Virus record (IMG/VR): IMGVR_UViG_3300042317_000397
Coordinates: 1-37,838 of that record
Length of the DNA stretch: 37,838 nt
DNA from: a virus
Direction: 5' to 3' (one strand)
Shown here one piece after another: positions 1 through 7,629 of the stretch. The position numbers were made by a program, and so were the translations under genes. Under the pieces are notes generated by a model. It had not been told where the DNA came from. It made no database searches and was given only the letters and a program-made list of their open reading frames with translations. Within the stretch, counting starts at the first letter, position 1; each line of letters opens with the position of its first letter.

Positions 1-19
1 TCTAAGGTGAAGAGCGCAA

Positions 20-307
20 CTACTCAGCCTTCCAGCCGTTGCTGACGTATGCCAACACTGCTTGGAACGCAGCCGCCTCGCCCGCCGTCCTTGCGGCCTC
101 TGCCGTCAGGGCATCGCCGCCCGACTTCCCGATGAGTCCGATGGTGTCCAGGCGAGTCTCACGCTTCTCAATCTGCCACCGCAGCCAGCCGGTGAAGTTG
201 TCGTGCTGGCGGTTCAGTGACTCGGCCAGCGCGCTCTGGGAGTCAACGTAACGGTTGATGAGATTGTCGCGTCGTGCGATGGCTGCTTTGTGAACGCTGT
301 AGATCAT
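20..307 (-). CDS. Small hypothetical protein (95 aa)
   Basis: I do not recognise a family. The protein is mostly charged and helical: an Arg/Asn-rich first third followed by an Ala-rich C-terminal helix ending in NGWKAE. An upstream start at 331 would overlap the methyltransferase stop by 4 bp, but the ATG at 307 has a much better ribosome-binding site (AAGGAGG, 5 nt away), so I chose it. It is the last gene of the leftward operon and follows the cytosine methyltransferase. A link to DNA modification is only positional. Confidence 0.6.
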   Translation of the reverse strand: MIYSVHKAAIARRDNLINRYVDSQSALAESLNRQHDNFTGWLRWQIEKRETRLDTIGLIGKSGGDALTAEAARTAGEAAAFQAVLAYVSNGWKAE

Positions 308-327
308 ATGGCCCTCCTTGTGGGTGG

Positions 328-1560
328 TCATTCTACGCGGCTGGCAAGCGGGCGCAATGCCTTTTCCGACTCTCTAGAGCGCAATTCGTCCACCATCTTG
401 ATCCGCTCGCCGATCCACCGCATCACCGGCACGGCCATTGAGTTGCCCAACGCCCGGTAGCGCGGCCCGTCTGCGGCGGGCTTCTTCCGGTACTCAACCA
501 GCGTGTAATCGTCTGGGAAGCCCTGAAGCCGCTCGCATTCTCGCGGCGTGAGGCGGCGCACGGCCATTGGCGGCGAATGCAGCACGTTGCTTGGCCTGCT
601 CGGCCTATTTTCGCCCTCTGCCCTAAGAGTCCCGCAAACCTCGTCCTGCGTCCAAAAACCAGGGCCGGACTCTCGCATAGCCACCACGCCTACGCCCTGG
701 TGGCTCCCGTCGCTGTGTCCGCTTGCAGGCAGGCAATCGGTGCGGTCGCCGGTCATCCACGCTGGCTGGTTGCTGTAGCCGCTGTAGGTGAAGCCTTGTG
801 CCACGGCCACCGCCTGCGTGCAGCACCCGCCCTTCGAGCCGCAGCCCATCGCGTGCGTCGAGCCGTCAATGCTGCTGATCGGGTCTTGCGTGGGGTGGAA
901 GGCTACGATGCGACCGCTGTCTACGTCGTCGTTTGATGATCCGCCGTTGCGGCCAGTGCGAGCCGTAACTGCGCCGGTAACTCTTTCCCCCGTCTTTCCG
1001 CGCGTCGGAGGATTCCCGAACACGCTTTCGCGCTCAAATAGTACCGCTGCGGCACGTCTCCAATCTCCAAGGTAGCCGACAACGAACACACGACGGCGAC
1101 GCTGGGCGACTCCATGCCATTGAGCGTCAAGAATTCTGTAGGCGAACCCATACCCGAGTTGGCCCAACGCCCCGAGGAAGGTGCCAAAATCCCGTCCTTT
1201 GCCGCTACTGAGGACGCCCGGCACGTTTTCCCAAACGATCCATTTGGGCTGCATGACAGCAGCAAGCTGGACGAATCGGAGGGCCAGGTTGCCACGCGGG
1301 TCAGCCAATCCTCCTCGAAGCCCTGCGACGGAGAATGATTGGCAAGGGGTGCCTCCGACCAGAAGGTCAACTGGGCCGTACTCATCAAGCATCTCCTCCG
1401 TGATCTTGGTCATGTCGCCCACATTCGGAAAACCGAAGTGGTGTTCGACAACGGCGGCCGGGAACGGCTCGATCTCGCTCGTCCATGAGCACTGCCAGCC
1501 CAGCGGCTGCCATGCCACATGAGCCGCACCGATCCCATCGCACACGCTGGCGTATCGCAT
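328..1560 (-). CDS. C5-cytosine DNA methyltransferase (Dcm type)
   Basis: This transfers a methyl group from S-adenosylmethionine to C5 of cytosine in a DNA target. The motifs appear in family order: SAM-binding DGIGAAHVAW (residues 8-17), GGTPCQSFS with catalytic Cys73, ENV (111-113), QRRRRVF (153-159), then a target-recognition region of about 170 residues. The C-terminal part has RLTPRECERLQGFPDDYT and the closing motif RALGNSMAVPVM. At 410 aa it is full length. No restriction endonuclease sits beside it, so it is probably a solitary phage enzyme that protects the genome from host restriction. The recognition sequence cannot be read from the protein. The stretch between 1561 and 1639 holds no gene. 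Confidence 0.93.
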   Translation of the reverse strand: MRYASVCDGIGAAHVAWQPLGWQCSWTSEIEPFPAAVVEHHFGFPNVGDMTKITEEMLDEYGPVDLLVGGTPCQSFSVAGLRGGLADPRGNLALRFVQLAAVMQPKWIVWENVPGVLSSGKGRDFGTFLGALGQLGYGFAYRILDAQWHGVAQRRRRVFVVGYLGDWRRAAAVLFERESVFGNPPTRGKTGERVTGAVTARTGRNGGSSNDDVDSGRIVAFHPTQDPISSIDGSTHAMGCGSKGGCCTQAVAVAQGFTYSGYSNQPAWMTGDRTDCLPASGHSDGSHQGVGVVAMRESGPGFWTQDEVCGTLRAEGENRPSRPSNVLHSPPMAVRRLTPRECERLQGFPDDYTLVEYRKKPAADGPRYRALGNSMAVPVMRWIGERIKMVDELRSRESEKALRPLASRVE

Positions 1561-1639
1561 CCACGCAGCCTACGCGCGGAGTCAATTCCTGAAATGCCCT
1601 CAAACGCCCCGAATTGCGCTAGGTTGTGGGAAGACAGCA

Positions 1640-1966
1640 CTACGGCGCGACGGGCCACGGGATCGGGCCTTCGCCTGAGTAGACGCTCGGCAGATCGCGG
1701 AGCGCCTGCCGATACGCGGCCCACGCGGCCCGATCCACCGGCGCGTCCGCTACCTGCGTCCAATCGCTCGCCGTCAGCCGCTCGTTGCGCTCGCGTCGAA
1801 CGTCCGCGAGGTCGTGCCGCTCTGGCTCGTACTCCCAGCCTGCCGGGAGTTGATCGTCGGGGACTGCCGTGCAGCCTTCGGGCGGCGTCCAGCCTGCGGG
1901 AAGGTCGGCCCGCACGAAGGTCACGACACGACCGGCAGCGTTGATGATTGCGAGAGAGTTTGCCAT
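1640..1966 (-). CDS. Tail-fibre assembly chaperone-like protein
   Basis: A 108-residue protein whose C-terminal half carries the signature of phage tail-fibre assembly chaperones (Phage_tail_APC/DUF4376-like): RRERNERLTASDWTQ, then ADAPVDRAAWAAYRQALRDLP. These proteins help fold or trimerise fibre tips, or act as small fibre-tip accessory proteins. The start ATG overlaps the fibre gene stop as TAATG, so the two are translated together, which supports a role with that fibre. An in-frame GTG three codons upstream is a weaker alternative. The family call is good; the exact role is inferred. Confidence 0.75.
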   Translation of the reverse strand: MANSLAIINAAGRVVTFVRADLPAGWTPPEGCTAVPDDQLPAGWEYEPERHDLADVRRERNERLTASDWTQVADAPVDRAAWAAYRQALRDLPSVYSGEGPIPWPVAP

Positions 1967-4212
1967 TAGTACCACACCGTTACGCGAACGTAGCCATCGC
2001 CGCCGTTGCCGCCTGCGCCGCTGTTTCGTCCGTTAACCGACGCACCACCGCCACCGCCAGCGCCACCATAAGCAGCACCGTTGCCACCGTTGCCGCCGTT
2101 CGTGGAAGCGTCACCGGCAGCGCCGCCGCCACCAGAGCCGCCCGGCTGTCCAGCAAACGCAGTAGTGAAAGCGTCGGAGGCGTTTTGACCGTTGCCGCCG
2201 GGAGCCGTGCCGCCGCTGGCGTTGGCATTGAAACCGCCGACGTTCCATCCCTGCGCCCGAGCCAGCGAGCCGCTATAGGACGCATTTCCGGTAGATATGC
2301 CGCCGCCAGCGCCGCCGCCAGCCGCCGCAAATCCGACCGCGTTGTTTACGTTCGTTCCGTTGGGGTTAGCCGTTGCGCTGCTGTTGGCACCAGCGCCACC
2401 GACGTAGAGCGCGTTCCCTCCGGTGCCGCCAGTTCCAGCCGCAGCCGTTCCGCCAGAGCCGCCAGCGCCGCGCGAGGCGTAGATCGTTTGAGAGCCAATC
2501 GTTATTTGCGTGTCCGTTGCCGCCGCTGCGTTGTTGCCGCTGGTGTCGTCGGCCGTCACCGCAGCGCCACCGACGCCACCTGCGCCGACGATCATGGAGA
2601 TGGACCGCGTTGACAACTCCGTGACCGCCCGAGTGAACAGCATCACGCCGCCACTTCCGCCACCACCGCCACCAAAACGCGCCGACCCAGCTGCACCGCG
2701 ACGGCCAGAGCCGCCGCCACCACCTGAACCGATGGCAAAGAATTCGACCATCTTCGCCGCCGCCGGAATGGTGAACGTGTACGAGCCGCTTGAGCCGCTC
2801 GCCGCCGCTGGCTTCGTCGTGCGTGTGAACTCGTAGACCTCTACGAGCGTGACGGGATCGGACCCGCCGGGATTGTGGGTTGTGGCGTGGGTGCCGAGCC
2901 TCGCCGCAGCGACGGTGCCGGTGGTGATGTCGTCCCCTGAGTGAACGTGGGCCGTCGGCGTCCTGGCGTCCGTGAATCGGGCGTCGTTGCCGAGCGGGAC
3001 GGTGGTGCTGGTCTGGCCGGTGGGAATTCTCGCGATGTCCAGCGTGCCGCTCTGGATGTCCAGTGCGCTATGCGTATGATGTTGAGTTGCGGCCCCGATG
3101 TCGGCCGGGCTCAATGCGTCAGACCCGCCCGTGGCGTGGCTCGCCTTGTGGCTCGCCGGGGCGAAGGTGCTTGGCACCCCAGACAGGCTCGCATACGAAA
3201 CGCTGCTCTGCGTGGCGAGCGAGCCGAGGCCCGACACGTCCGCAGCCGCGATCGTCACGGCACCCGTGCGGCCCGCGACAGACTGCACTGGGGCGGCAGC
3301 CGAGGCGGCGGTCGCGAAATCCGAGATCGTGGAGGCCGTCTGCGTTCCCGTGTGGTTCGCCCGTTGGACCGCTGCGGCCTGGGCGGCGTTCGCCTTGCTC
3401 GTGGCATCCGACGCGGCAGCCGAGGCTACGGCGGCGTCTGCGGCAGCCTGGGCCGTGCTGACGGGCTTTGAGGCGTCGCTGGTGTTATCGACGTTGCCAA
3501 GGCCGACCATCGCCTTCGTGACGCCCGAGACGGTGCCGGTGAACGTCGGGCTGGCGAGAGGTGCCTTCGAGGCGAGCGAGTTGGTGACGGTCGTCGAGAA
3601 GTTGGCGTCTGAGCCCAAAGCCGAGGCCAACTCCGCGAGCGTGTCGAGCGTCGCGGGGGCCGCGTTCACGACGGCAGCCACCGCAGCGGAAACGTCACTC
3701 GTGCGGGCGATGTTCGAGGAGAGCCGGGCGTCGGGGAGCGTGCCCGACACCAGTGCCGAGGCGTCGGTCGTCGCGGTAGCGTTACTGCCCGCCGGGCCGG
3801 TTGCGCCCGCCGGGCCTTGTGGTCCGGTGTCGCCTTGATCGCCTTTATCGCCCTTGGGTCCCGCGACTCCCGCAGGCCCGGCAACACCCGCTGGTCCCTG
3901 GATTCCGGCGACGCCTTGGATTCCTTGAATGCCTTGCTCGCCGCGTTCGCCTTGCGGGCCGGTAGCCCCGACTGAACCCGTGGCCCCGGCAGGAATCGTG
4001 AAGTTGAGAACCGCCGCCGATGTCGTCCCGGCGTTGACCACTGAGGCCGACGATCCCGGCGCACCCGTCGTCACGGTGCCAACCGTCACCGACGCAGCCG
4101 CGCCTGCCGTCCCCGTAGGCCCGACGCCACCAGACACGGCAACGTCGATCTTCGTCTCGCCGACGTTCGCCGTGATCTGCTGCCCGCCGGATACGTTCGC
4201 GTTGATCGCCAT
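1966..4212 (-). CDS. Collagen-like tail fibre with glycine-rich tip
   Basis: A 748-residue receptor-binding fibre. Residues 1-75 are a short beta-rich head containing a VTVGTVTTGAPGSSAS unit shared with the other fibre of this phage. Residues 79-143 are a collagen-like G-X-Y run (for example GEQGIQGIQG, GPKGDKGDQGDTGPQG), expected to form a trimeric shaft. Next come Ala/Ser-rich helical segments and fibre repeats with KAPLASPTFTGTV and LGNVDNTSD, then His-rich motifs. The last 230 residues are glycine-rich (GGGGGSG, GGNGGNGAAYGGAGGGGG), a common receptor-binding tip type. It follows a small BppU-like gene and precedes a fibre-assembly gene. ATG at 4212 overlaps the upstream stop; a TTG one codon earlier is less likely. 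Confidence 0.88.
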   Translation of the reverse strand: MAINANVSGGQQITANVGETKIDVAVSGGVGPTGTAGAAASVTVGTVTTGAPGSSASVVNAGTTSAAVLNFTIPAGATGSVGATGPQGERGEQGIQGIQGVAGIQGPAGVAGPAGVAGPKGDKGDQGDTGPQGPAGATGPAGSNATATTDASALVSGTLPDARLSSNIARTSDVSAAVAAVVNAAPATLDTLAELASALGSDANFSTTVTNSLASKAPLASPTFTGTVSGVTKAMVGLGNVDNTSDASKPVSTAQAAADAAVASAAASDATSKANAAQAAAVQRANHTGTQTASTISDFATAASAAAPVQSVAGRTGAVTIAAADVSGLGSLATQSSVSYASLSGVPSTFAPASHKASHATGGSDALSPADIGAATQHHTHSALDIQSGTLDIARIPTGQTSTTVPLGNDARFTDARTPTAHVHSGDDITTGTVAAARLGTHATTHNPGGSDPVTLVEVYEFTRTTKPAAASGSSGSYTFTIPAAAKMVEFFAIGSGGGGGSGRRGAAGSARFGGGGGGSGGVMLFTRAVTELSTRSISMIVGAGGVGGAAVTADDTSGNNAAAATDTQITIGSQTIYASRGAGGSGGTAAAGTGGTGGNALYVGGAGANSSATANPNGTNVNNAVGFAAAGGGAGGGISTGNASYSGSLARAQGWNVGGFNANASGGTAPGGNGQNASDAFTTAFAGQPGGSGGGGAAGDASTNGGNGGNGAAYGGAGGGGGASVNGRNSGAGGNGGDGYVRVTVWY

Positions 4213-4526
4213 CAAAGTACCTCGACGTAGCCAGTGAGGGCCGTGCGGGTGGCGTTGTTCTCAGTCCACTTCATCTGCCACCCATAAGTCCCGCGCGCCA
4301 GGGCGGCCGTCTGTGTGTCGGTGAGCGAGATATTGAACTGGCCCGCCGCAGCGTTGGCGGCCGTCACGGTGAACGCTTGGACCTCGGCCCCGCTCACGAC
4401 GCTCGTCATCGACGCGGTGACGGCGTAGCCGGTCATGCCGATGGAGAAGTCGATGAGCGTCGAGAAGTCATCGCCCCGCTTGAACGAGAGATTGAGCGTG
4501 CCAGGTGTTTGATCGTAGGAGGGCAT
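4212..4526 (-). CDS. Small BppU/Ig-like fibre adaptor (paralog 1)
   Basis: A 104-residue beta-rich protein of the type often annotated as the N-terminal domain of baseplate upper protein (BppU-like). It opens with a short strand and KRGDDFSTLIDFS, and near the end has the conserved core FNISLTDTQTAAL followed by GTYGWQMKW. The gene at 21092-21451 matches it in length, position and motif order (GDEF, ILSLTETQTAAL, YRWFF), so they are paralogs. Both lie directly upstream of a collagen-like fibre gene and overlap it, so I infer that the protein joins that fibre to the tail or helps it assemble. Confidence 0.7.
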   Translation of the reverse strand: MPSYDQTPGTLNLSFKRGDDFSTLIDFSIGMTGYAVTASMTSVVSGAEVQAFTVTAANAAAGQFNISLTDTQTAALARGTYGWQMKWTENNATRTALTGYVEVL

Positions 4527-4535
4527 TGGCTCGCC

Positions 4536-4796
4536 TCAGTTGTGCCGGTCGGTGTCGGGCATTGCCGTCGCGGCGGACTTTGGTTGTAACGCGTACAGCA
4601 AGCGGGTCTGCTCCTTGATCGCACTGCCGATCTCGCGCTGCGTCTCGCCCAGCTGCTGGACGAACTCTTGATGCGCCGCCACGAGCGGGAGCAGCACGTC
4701 TTGCCGGAGAACCCAGCCGAAGGCGATGGCCACCAAGGTGGGAAAGCCCCACCGCTCAATGATCGAAAACAGTGTGTTCTTCGCTTCGTCGGTCAT
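4536..4796 (-). CDS. Small membrane protein, BhlA/UviB-like holin candidate
   Basis: An 86-residue protein with a short polar N-terminus, one hydrophobic segment at about residues 12-28 (GFPTLVAIAFGWVL), then a polar amphipathic or coiled-coil tail (EFVQQLGETQREIG). This is the layout of small one-segment holins of the BhlA/UviB kind, although no family-specific motif is decisive. The start ATG overlaps the upstream stop by 4 bp. It is the last of a run of membrane, lipoprotein and peptidase genes, which supports a role in lysis or envelope passage. A longer open frame reaching 5198 exists, but its upstream part is Arg/Pro shadow sequence. Confidence 0.6.
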   Translation of the reverse strand: MTDEAKNTLFSIIERWGFPTLVAIAFGWVLRQDVLLPLVAAHQEFVQQLGETQREIGSAIKEQTRLLYALQPKSAATAMPDTDRHN

Positions 4797-5134
4797 CGCC
4801 GCATCTCCGTCTGCCAGCCTACAAGTGCGATCCGATTGCTGGCAGATTTCATCCACCACGCCAGGATCGCTTTGACGATCTCCTGAATGAGCACACCCAG
4901 CACGAGCGAGAGGATGATGCCCATGCGGACGTTTTGCCGTTCGCTGCGTTCGATGCTCGCGGACACCTGCTCGAGCATCACGCCGTAGGAGTCGGGGCGA
5001 GCCTGAGCGATGGCCACGGCGGGCCACTTGCGGACGACACGCCGCACCAGGCGGGAGACGAGCGGCCGCCCGGCGAGGTGCTTCCTGGCCGAGAGGCTGG
5101 ACCACACGGCGGCGTCGAGGTCTTCGAGGCTCAT
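4793..5134 (-). CDS. Membrane protein, possible lysis accessory
   Basis: A 113-residue protein with a basic, soluble N-terminal half (RLVRRVVRKWP) and a strong hydrophobic segment near residues 70-92 (MGIILSLVLGVLIQEIVKAILAWW), ending in a short polar tail. The first 60 residues predict as helical and amphipathic. It overlaps both neighbours by 4 bp, lying between the lipoprotein gene and the holin candidate. It could be a second pore-former, an antiholin or a membrane anchor for the peptidase; nothing in the sequence decides between these. No family recognised. Confidence 0.6.
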   Translation of the reverse strand: MSLEDLDAAVWSSLSARKHLAGRPLVSRLVRRVVRKWPAVAIAQARPDSYGVMLEQVSASIERSERQNVRMGIILSLVLGVLIQEIVKAILAWWMKSASNRIALVGWQTEMRR

Positions 5135-5397
5135 TTGGCCACCTTCTTTCCGGTGCCTTTGCAGACGGGGCAGGTAAACACGGAGATTCCATCACCACTG
5201 CGAACCTTGCCCTTGCCGTCGCAGTTTTCGCACTTGTCCGACGCCGGGGCGGGGGCCATCTCCTGCTTCAACTTCTCGGCCATGCGTGCCGTCTCGCACG
5301 CGAGATCCGCAACGATGTCGGGGTGGTCAGGCTGCACCACGCCGCAGCTGGGCACGCCCAGGAGCATCACGCCGGTGACGAGGGCCGCCGTCTTCAT
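5131..5397 (-). CDS. Small lipoprotein with DnaJ-like zinc motif
   Basis: An 88-residue protein with a lipoprotein-type signal: MKTAALVTGVMLLG followed by lipobox VPSC, giving Cys18 as the probable lipidated residue. The C-terminal third has two CxxCxGxG motifs of the DnaJ zinc-finger kind (CENCDGKGK at 56-64 and CPVCKGTGK at 76-84), separated by a short hairpin, so it should bind one zinc. A lipid-anchored zinc hairpin is unusual in a phage. The start ATG overlaps the papain-like peptidase stop by 4 bp, which suggests joint expression. It could be a spanin-like or peptidase-partner protein, but that is inference. Confidence 0.7.
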   Translation of the reverse strand: MKTAALVTGVMLLGVPSCGVVQPDHPDIVADLACETARMAEKLKQEMAPAPASDKCENCDGKGKVRSGDGISVFTCPVCKGTGKKVAK

Positions 5398-6305
5398 AGG
5401 ACGCCTCCGGTCCAATCGGGGAGCGTGCGGGGCGGGAAACCCGAGTAGCCAGACAGGGCAAAGGAGTCCTCGCCCGAGAGCATCGACGTGCATGTGGCGG
5501 CCTCGACCCATCCGGCCGACCGCTGGAACTGCGGCGGCAGGTTCGGGTCTACGCTGCCCTGGTAGCACTCGCCCCACGAATTGACGCAGAGCAGGGCGGG
5601 CCTCGGGCTCCACCTCACGCCCGCGAACATCATGCAATGAGCCCATTGGCCCATCGGCGTGAGGTAGCCATCGCGGAGCGTCATGGAGAATCCACGCATG
5701 GAGCACACGGCCACGGGGTAGCCGTTCTGGATCGCTCGTGCGGCATCCTCGAACGTCTTCACCAGGGCGACGCTTGAAACCTTGTGCTTCGCGGCGAACG
5801 GCTCGAACCGATCCGGCACGCCGTCGCGGCCCCATTCGCTTTCCCGCTGCCCCGAGTTGTCGGTGAACGCCACGCCGTCGTAGTTCACGCCGTAGTGCAG
5901 CGTCCCGTAGTTGGTCACCGCCTTCGCCGCCGCGCCGCCATAGGAACCGTCGCCGCCGAGGTTCCGGCCGCCGCGAATTTCCACGCGGGAAAAGGCGTAA
6001 ATCGACGCTTCGAGCACCCGCCCGCCGTAACTCTCTCGCTCGTTTCGCAGCAGGATGTCGCAGGCCGCGAGGATGTCGCACGACAAGGCCCAGCCCCAGC
6101 CGACGCACGAGCCGATCTTCTGTGCCCCACGCTTCCAATCGGGAGCCACCTTGAGCAGGTAGTGCCCGAGGTTCACGTCTTTCCGTTCGTCCAGCACCAG
6201 GTCGGGGCCAGCCTGCGCGAGCGTCGGCCGGGCGAGCGACGCTAGGAAATCGTCGGTGCCCTTCCGGTCGGGCTGATAGCCCATCAAGGGAATGAAGTCG
6301 GCCAC
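5394..6305 (-). CDS. Papain-like (C1 family) cysteine peptidase
   Basis: A 303-residue protein with the papain catalytic set in order: Gln62 and Cys67 in QKIGSCVGWGWA, His223 in GQWAHCMMFAGV, and Asn242 in CVNSWGECYQG. This matches the papain Gln19/Cys25/His159/Asn175 layout, including the NSWG box, so the fold and peptidase activity are likely. There is no signal peptide and no clear propeptide; the first 60 residues are an unassigned leader. The start is GTG, with GGAGG 7 nt upstream. It sits among secreted, lipoprotein and membrane genes and upstream of fibre genes. It may be a protein-cleaving lysin, a virion-associated peptidase or an intracellular processing enzyme. Confidence 0.85.
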   Translation of the reverse strand: MADFIPLMGYQPDRKGTDDFLASLARPTLAQAGPDLVLDERKDVNLGHYLLKVAPDWKRGAQKIGSCVGWGWALSCDILAACDILLRNERESYGGRVLEASIYAFSRVEIRGGRNLGGDGSYGGAAAKAVTNYGTLHYGVNYDGVAFTDNSGQRESEWGRDGVPDRFEPFAAKHKVSSVALVKTFEDAARAIQNGYPVAVCSMRGFSMTLRDGYLTPMGQWAHCMMFAGVRWSPRPALLCVNSWGECYQGSVDPNLPPQFQRSAGWVEAATCTSMLSGEDSFALSGYSGFPPRTLPDWTGGVL

Positions 6306-6308
6306 GGT

Positions 6309-6788
6309 CTAGCCTCCGTTGCCGATGCCAGCCCATGCGATTGCCCGGCACGCCTCGGCGTAGGCACGCCGCAGGTCAGCGTCCACCGGCTTCACGTCGA
6401 GCCCCACCACGCCCGTCATCGCCTTCTCGACGGCCTCACGCAGGCCGGGGTACTGCCCAGCCTTCACGCCGCCCAGCCGTCGCCAAGCGATGTCGAGGCT
6501 CAGGACGGTGAAGCCCCGCAGCGATCGCGTGTCGGTGAATACCACCTCGGTGGTCACGGCGTCGCCCGCCACGACCACGGCGGCCTTCTCCCACACGCTC
6601 GCCCAGATGGCCCGCTCGGCCGGGCTGGCCGCCTTCAACGCACGGGCAACGTCCGCCACCTTCGTCTTCATGTCATCACTCACGCCGTCGATCACGAACG
6701 CAGGCGCGGCCTGCCGGGGCTGTGGAACTCCCACGGCCGCGATGAGCCCGAGTACAAACGCGATGGCAAGTCGGGTACCAATGCTCAT
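6309..6788 (-). CDS. Secreted hypothetical protein (159 aa)
   Basis: The ATG at 6788 gives a clear signal peptide: a short N-region (MSIGTR), a hydrophobic core (LAIAFVLGLIAAVGV) and a likely cleavage site near residue 26-28 (RQAAP). The mature part is about 130 residues, mostly helical, rich in Ala, and ends AWAGIGNGG. I know no family. It overlaps the upstream membrane gene by 4 bp and ends 4 bp before the peptidase start, so the products are probably made together and meet in the envelope. It could be a substrate, inhibitor or partner of the peptidase. A longer frame starting at 6839 is not favoured. Confidence 0.65.
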   Translation of the reverse strand: MSIGTRLAIAFVLGLIAAVGVPQPRQAAPAFVIDGVSDDMKTKVADVARALKAASPAERAIWASVWEKAAVVVAGDAVTTEVVFTDTRSLRGFTVLSLDIAWRRLGGVKAGQYPGLREAVEKAMTGVVGLDVKPVDADLRRAYAEACRAIAWAGIGNGG

Positions 6789-7066
6789 TTCTTTGCCTTG
6801 GGTGCGTTGCCGAGCATCACGTCGAGCAGCTGCTGGCACAGAGCCACGCCTTCGGTGCAGCCTGCCGCCCGTAGCCTCGTGGCCAGGTCAAGCACGACGT
6901 GCAGATCCTTGCCCGTCACGCTTGGGGCCGCTTCACCTGGGGCCGCCACCGCACGGTCTTGCCACGCGGCTTGGGCTTTCCGAGCCACGGCGGCAATCGC
7001 GGGGCCAGCGACGAGAGCAATTGCCGCCAGAGCGGCGACGGCACGAATAACAACATCGAGGTTCAC
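6785..7066 (-). CDS. Small single-pass membrane protein (93 aa)
   Basis: I chose GTG at 7066 because it overlaps the upstream stop as GTGA, the pattern used throughout this operon. The protein starts VNLDVVIRAV and has one hydrophobic segment at about residues 9-27 (VAALAAIALVAGPAIAAVA), then a soluble helical domain with two cysteines, ending in Lys. It could be an inner-membrane anchored accessory protein of the neighbouring envelope cassette. No family recognised. Confidence 0.6.
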   Translation of the reverse strand: MNLDVVIRAVAALAAIALVAGPAIAAVARKAQAAWQDRAVAAPGEAAPSVTGKDLHVVLDLATRLRAAGCTEGVALCQQLLDVMLGNAPKAKK

Positions 7067-7365
7067 TTTGCCCCCTCGGCCTTGAGCAGGCACCAGCGAA
7101 CCAACGCCTCGCCCTGCGGAGTCTTGAGAATGTCGGCCAGCAGCCGCACGAGTTGGTCGTCGGCCTGCGAGTTTGTCTTAGAGGCCAGCCACTCGGCGGC
7201 ATCCGAGACGATGATGCTCTTGCGGTACGGATCAGCCTCGGCAACAAGACGATTTCCATACGCAATTAGCGGAGCCCACGCTTGCAGTAGGGCCAAGGAC
7301 TGCCACAGGTTCAGCTTGTTGCCGTAGAGGGCGATCTCTTGGTCGGTCGCGCCGTAGTTCTGCAT
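7063..7365 (-). CDS. Hypothetical helical protein (100 aa)
   Basis: A soluble, helix-rich protein starting MQNYGATDQEIALYGNKLN, with conserved-looking aromatic positions (WQSLALLQAW, AEWLASK, LVRWCLL). No catalytic or metal motif is visible and I cannot name a family. It starts the chain of 4-bp overlaps leading through the membrane and secreted genes to the peptidase. Confidence 0.6.
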   Translation of the reverse strand: MQNYGATDQEIALYGNKLNLWQSLALLQAWAPLIAYGNRLVAEADPYRKSIIVSDAAEWLASKTNSQADDQLVRLLADILKTPQGEALVRWCLLKAEGAK

Positions 7366-7377
7366 TGGGTGGGCCTC

Positions 7378-7629
7378 CTACCCCGAGTCTGCCCCGCCAC
7401 CCCCTCCGTCTTGCAGTTCGTCCGACAAGCCGTTCACCGTGTCATTGCAAAAGTCGTAGAACCAATCGAAGCAGTCTTTCACTTCCTGCCGGGCGTCCTT
7501 CACGTCTAGGCGGTACGGCCAGCGGAAATGGTCGCCATCCTTCACGGTGCCGTCGCCTTCGCAGAGGTAGACGCTGACGTACTTCTGCGAGAAATCCACG
7601 ACGATCTTGCCCAAGATTGGGTCGCTCAT
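7378..7629 (-). CDS. Small acidic hypothetical protein (83 aa)
   Basis: A small acidic protein with an aromatic, beta-strand-like start (IVVDFSQKYVSVYLCEGDG) and a helical middle (CFDWFYDFCND). It ends in a five-glycine run, GGGGGADSG. There is no recognisable family. The 4-bp overlap with the gene upstream and the reading direction support it as real. Its position suggests an accessory early or middle gene. Confidence 0.55.
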   Translation of the reverse strand: MSDPILGKIVVDFSQKYVSVYLCEGDGTVKDGDHFRWPYRLDVKDARQEVKDCFDWFYDFCNDTVNGLSDELQDGGGGGADSG

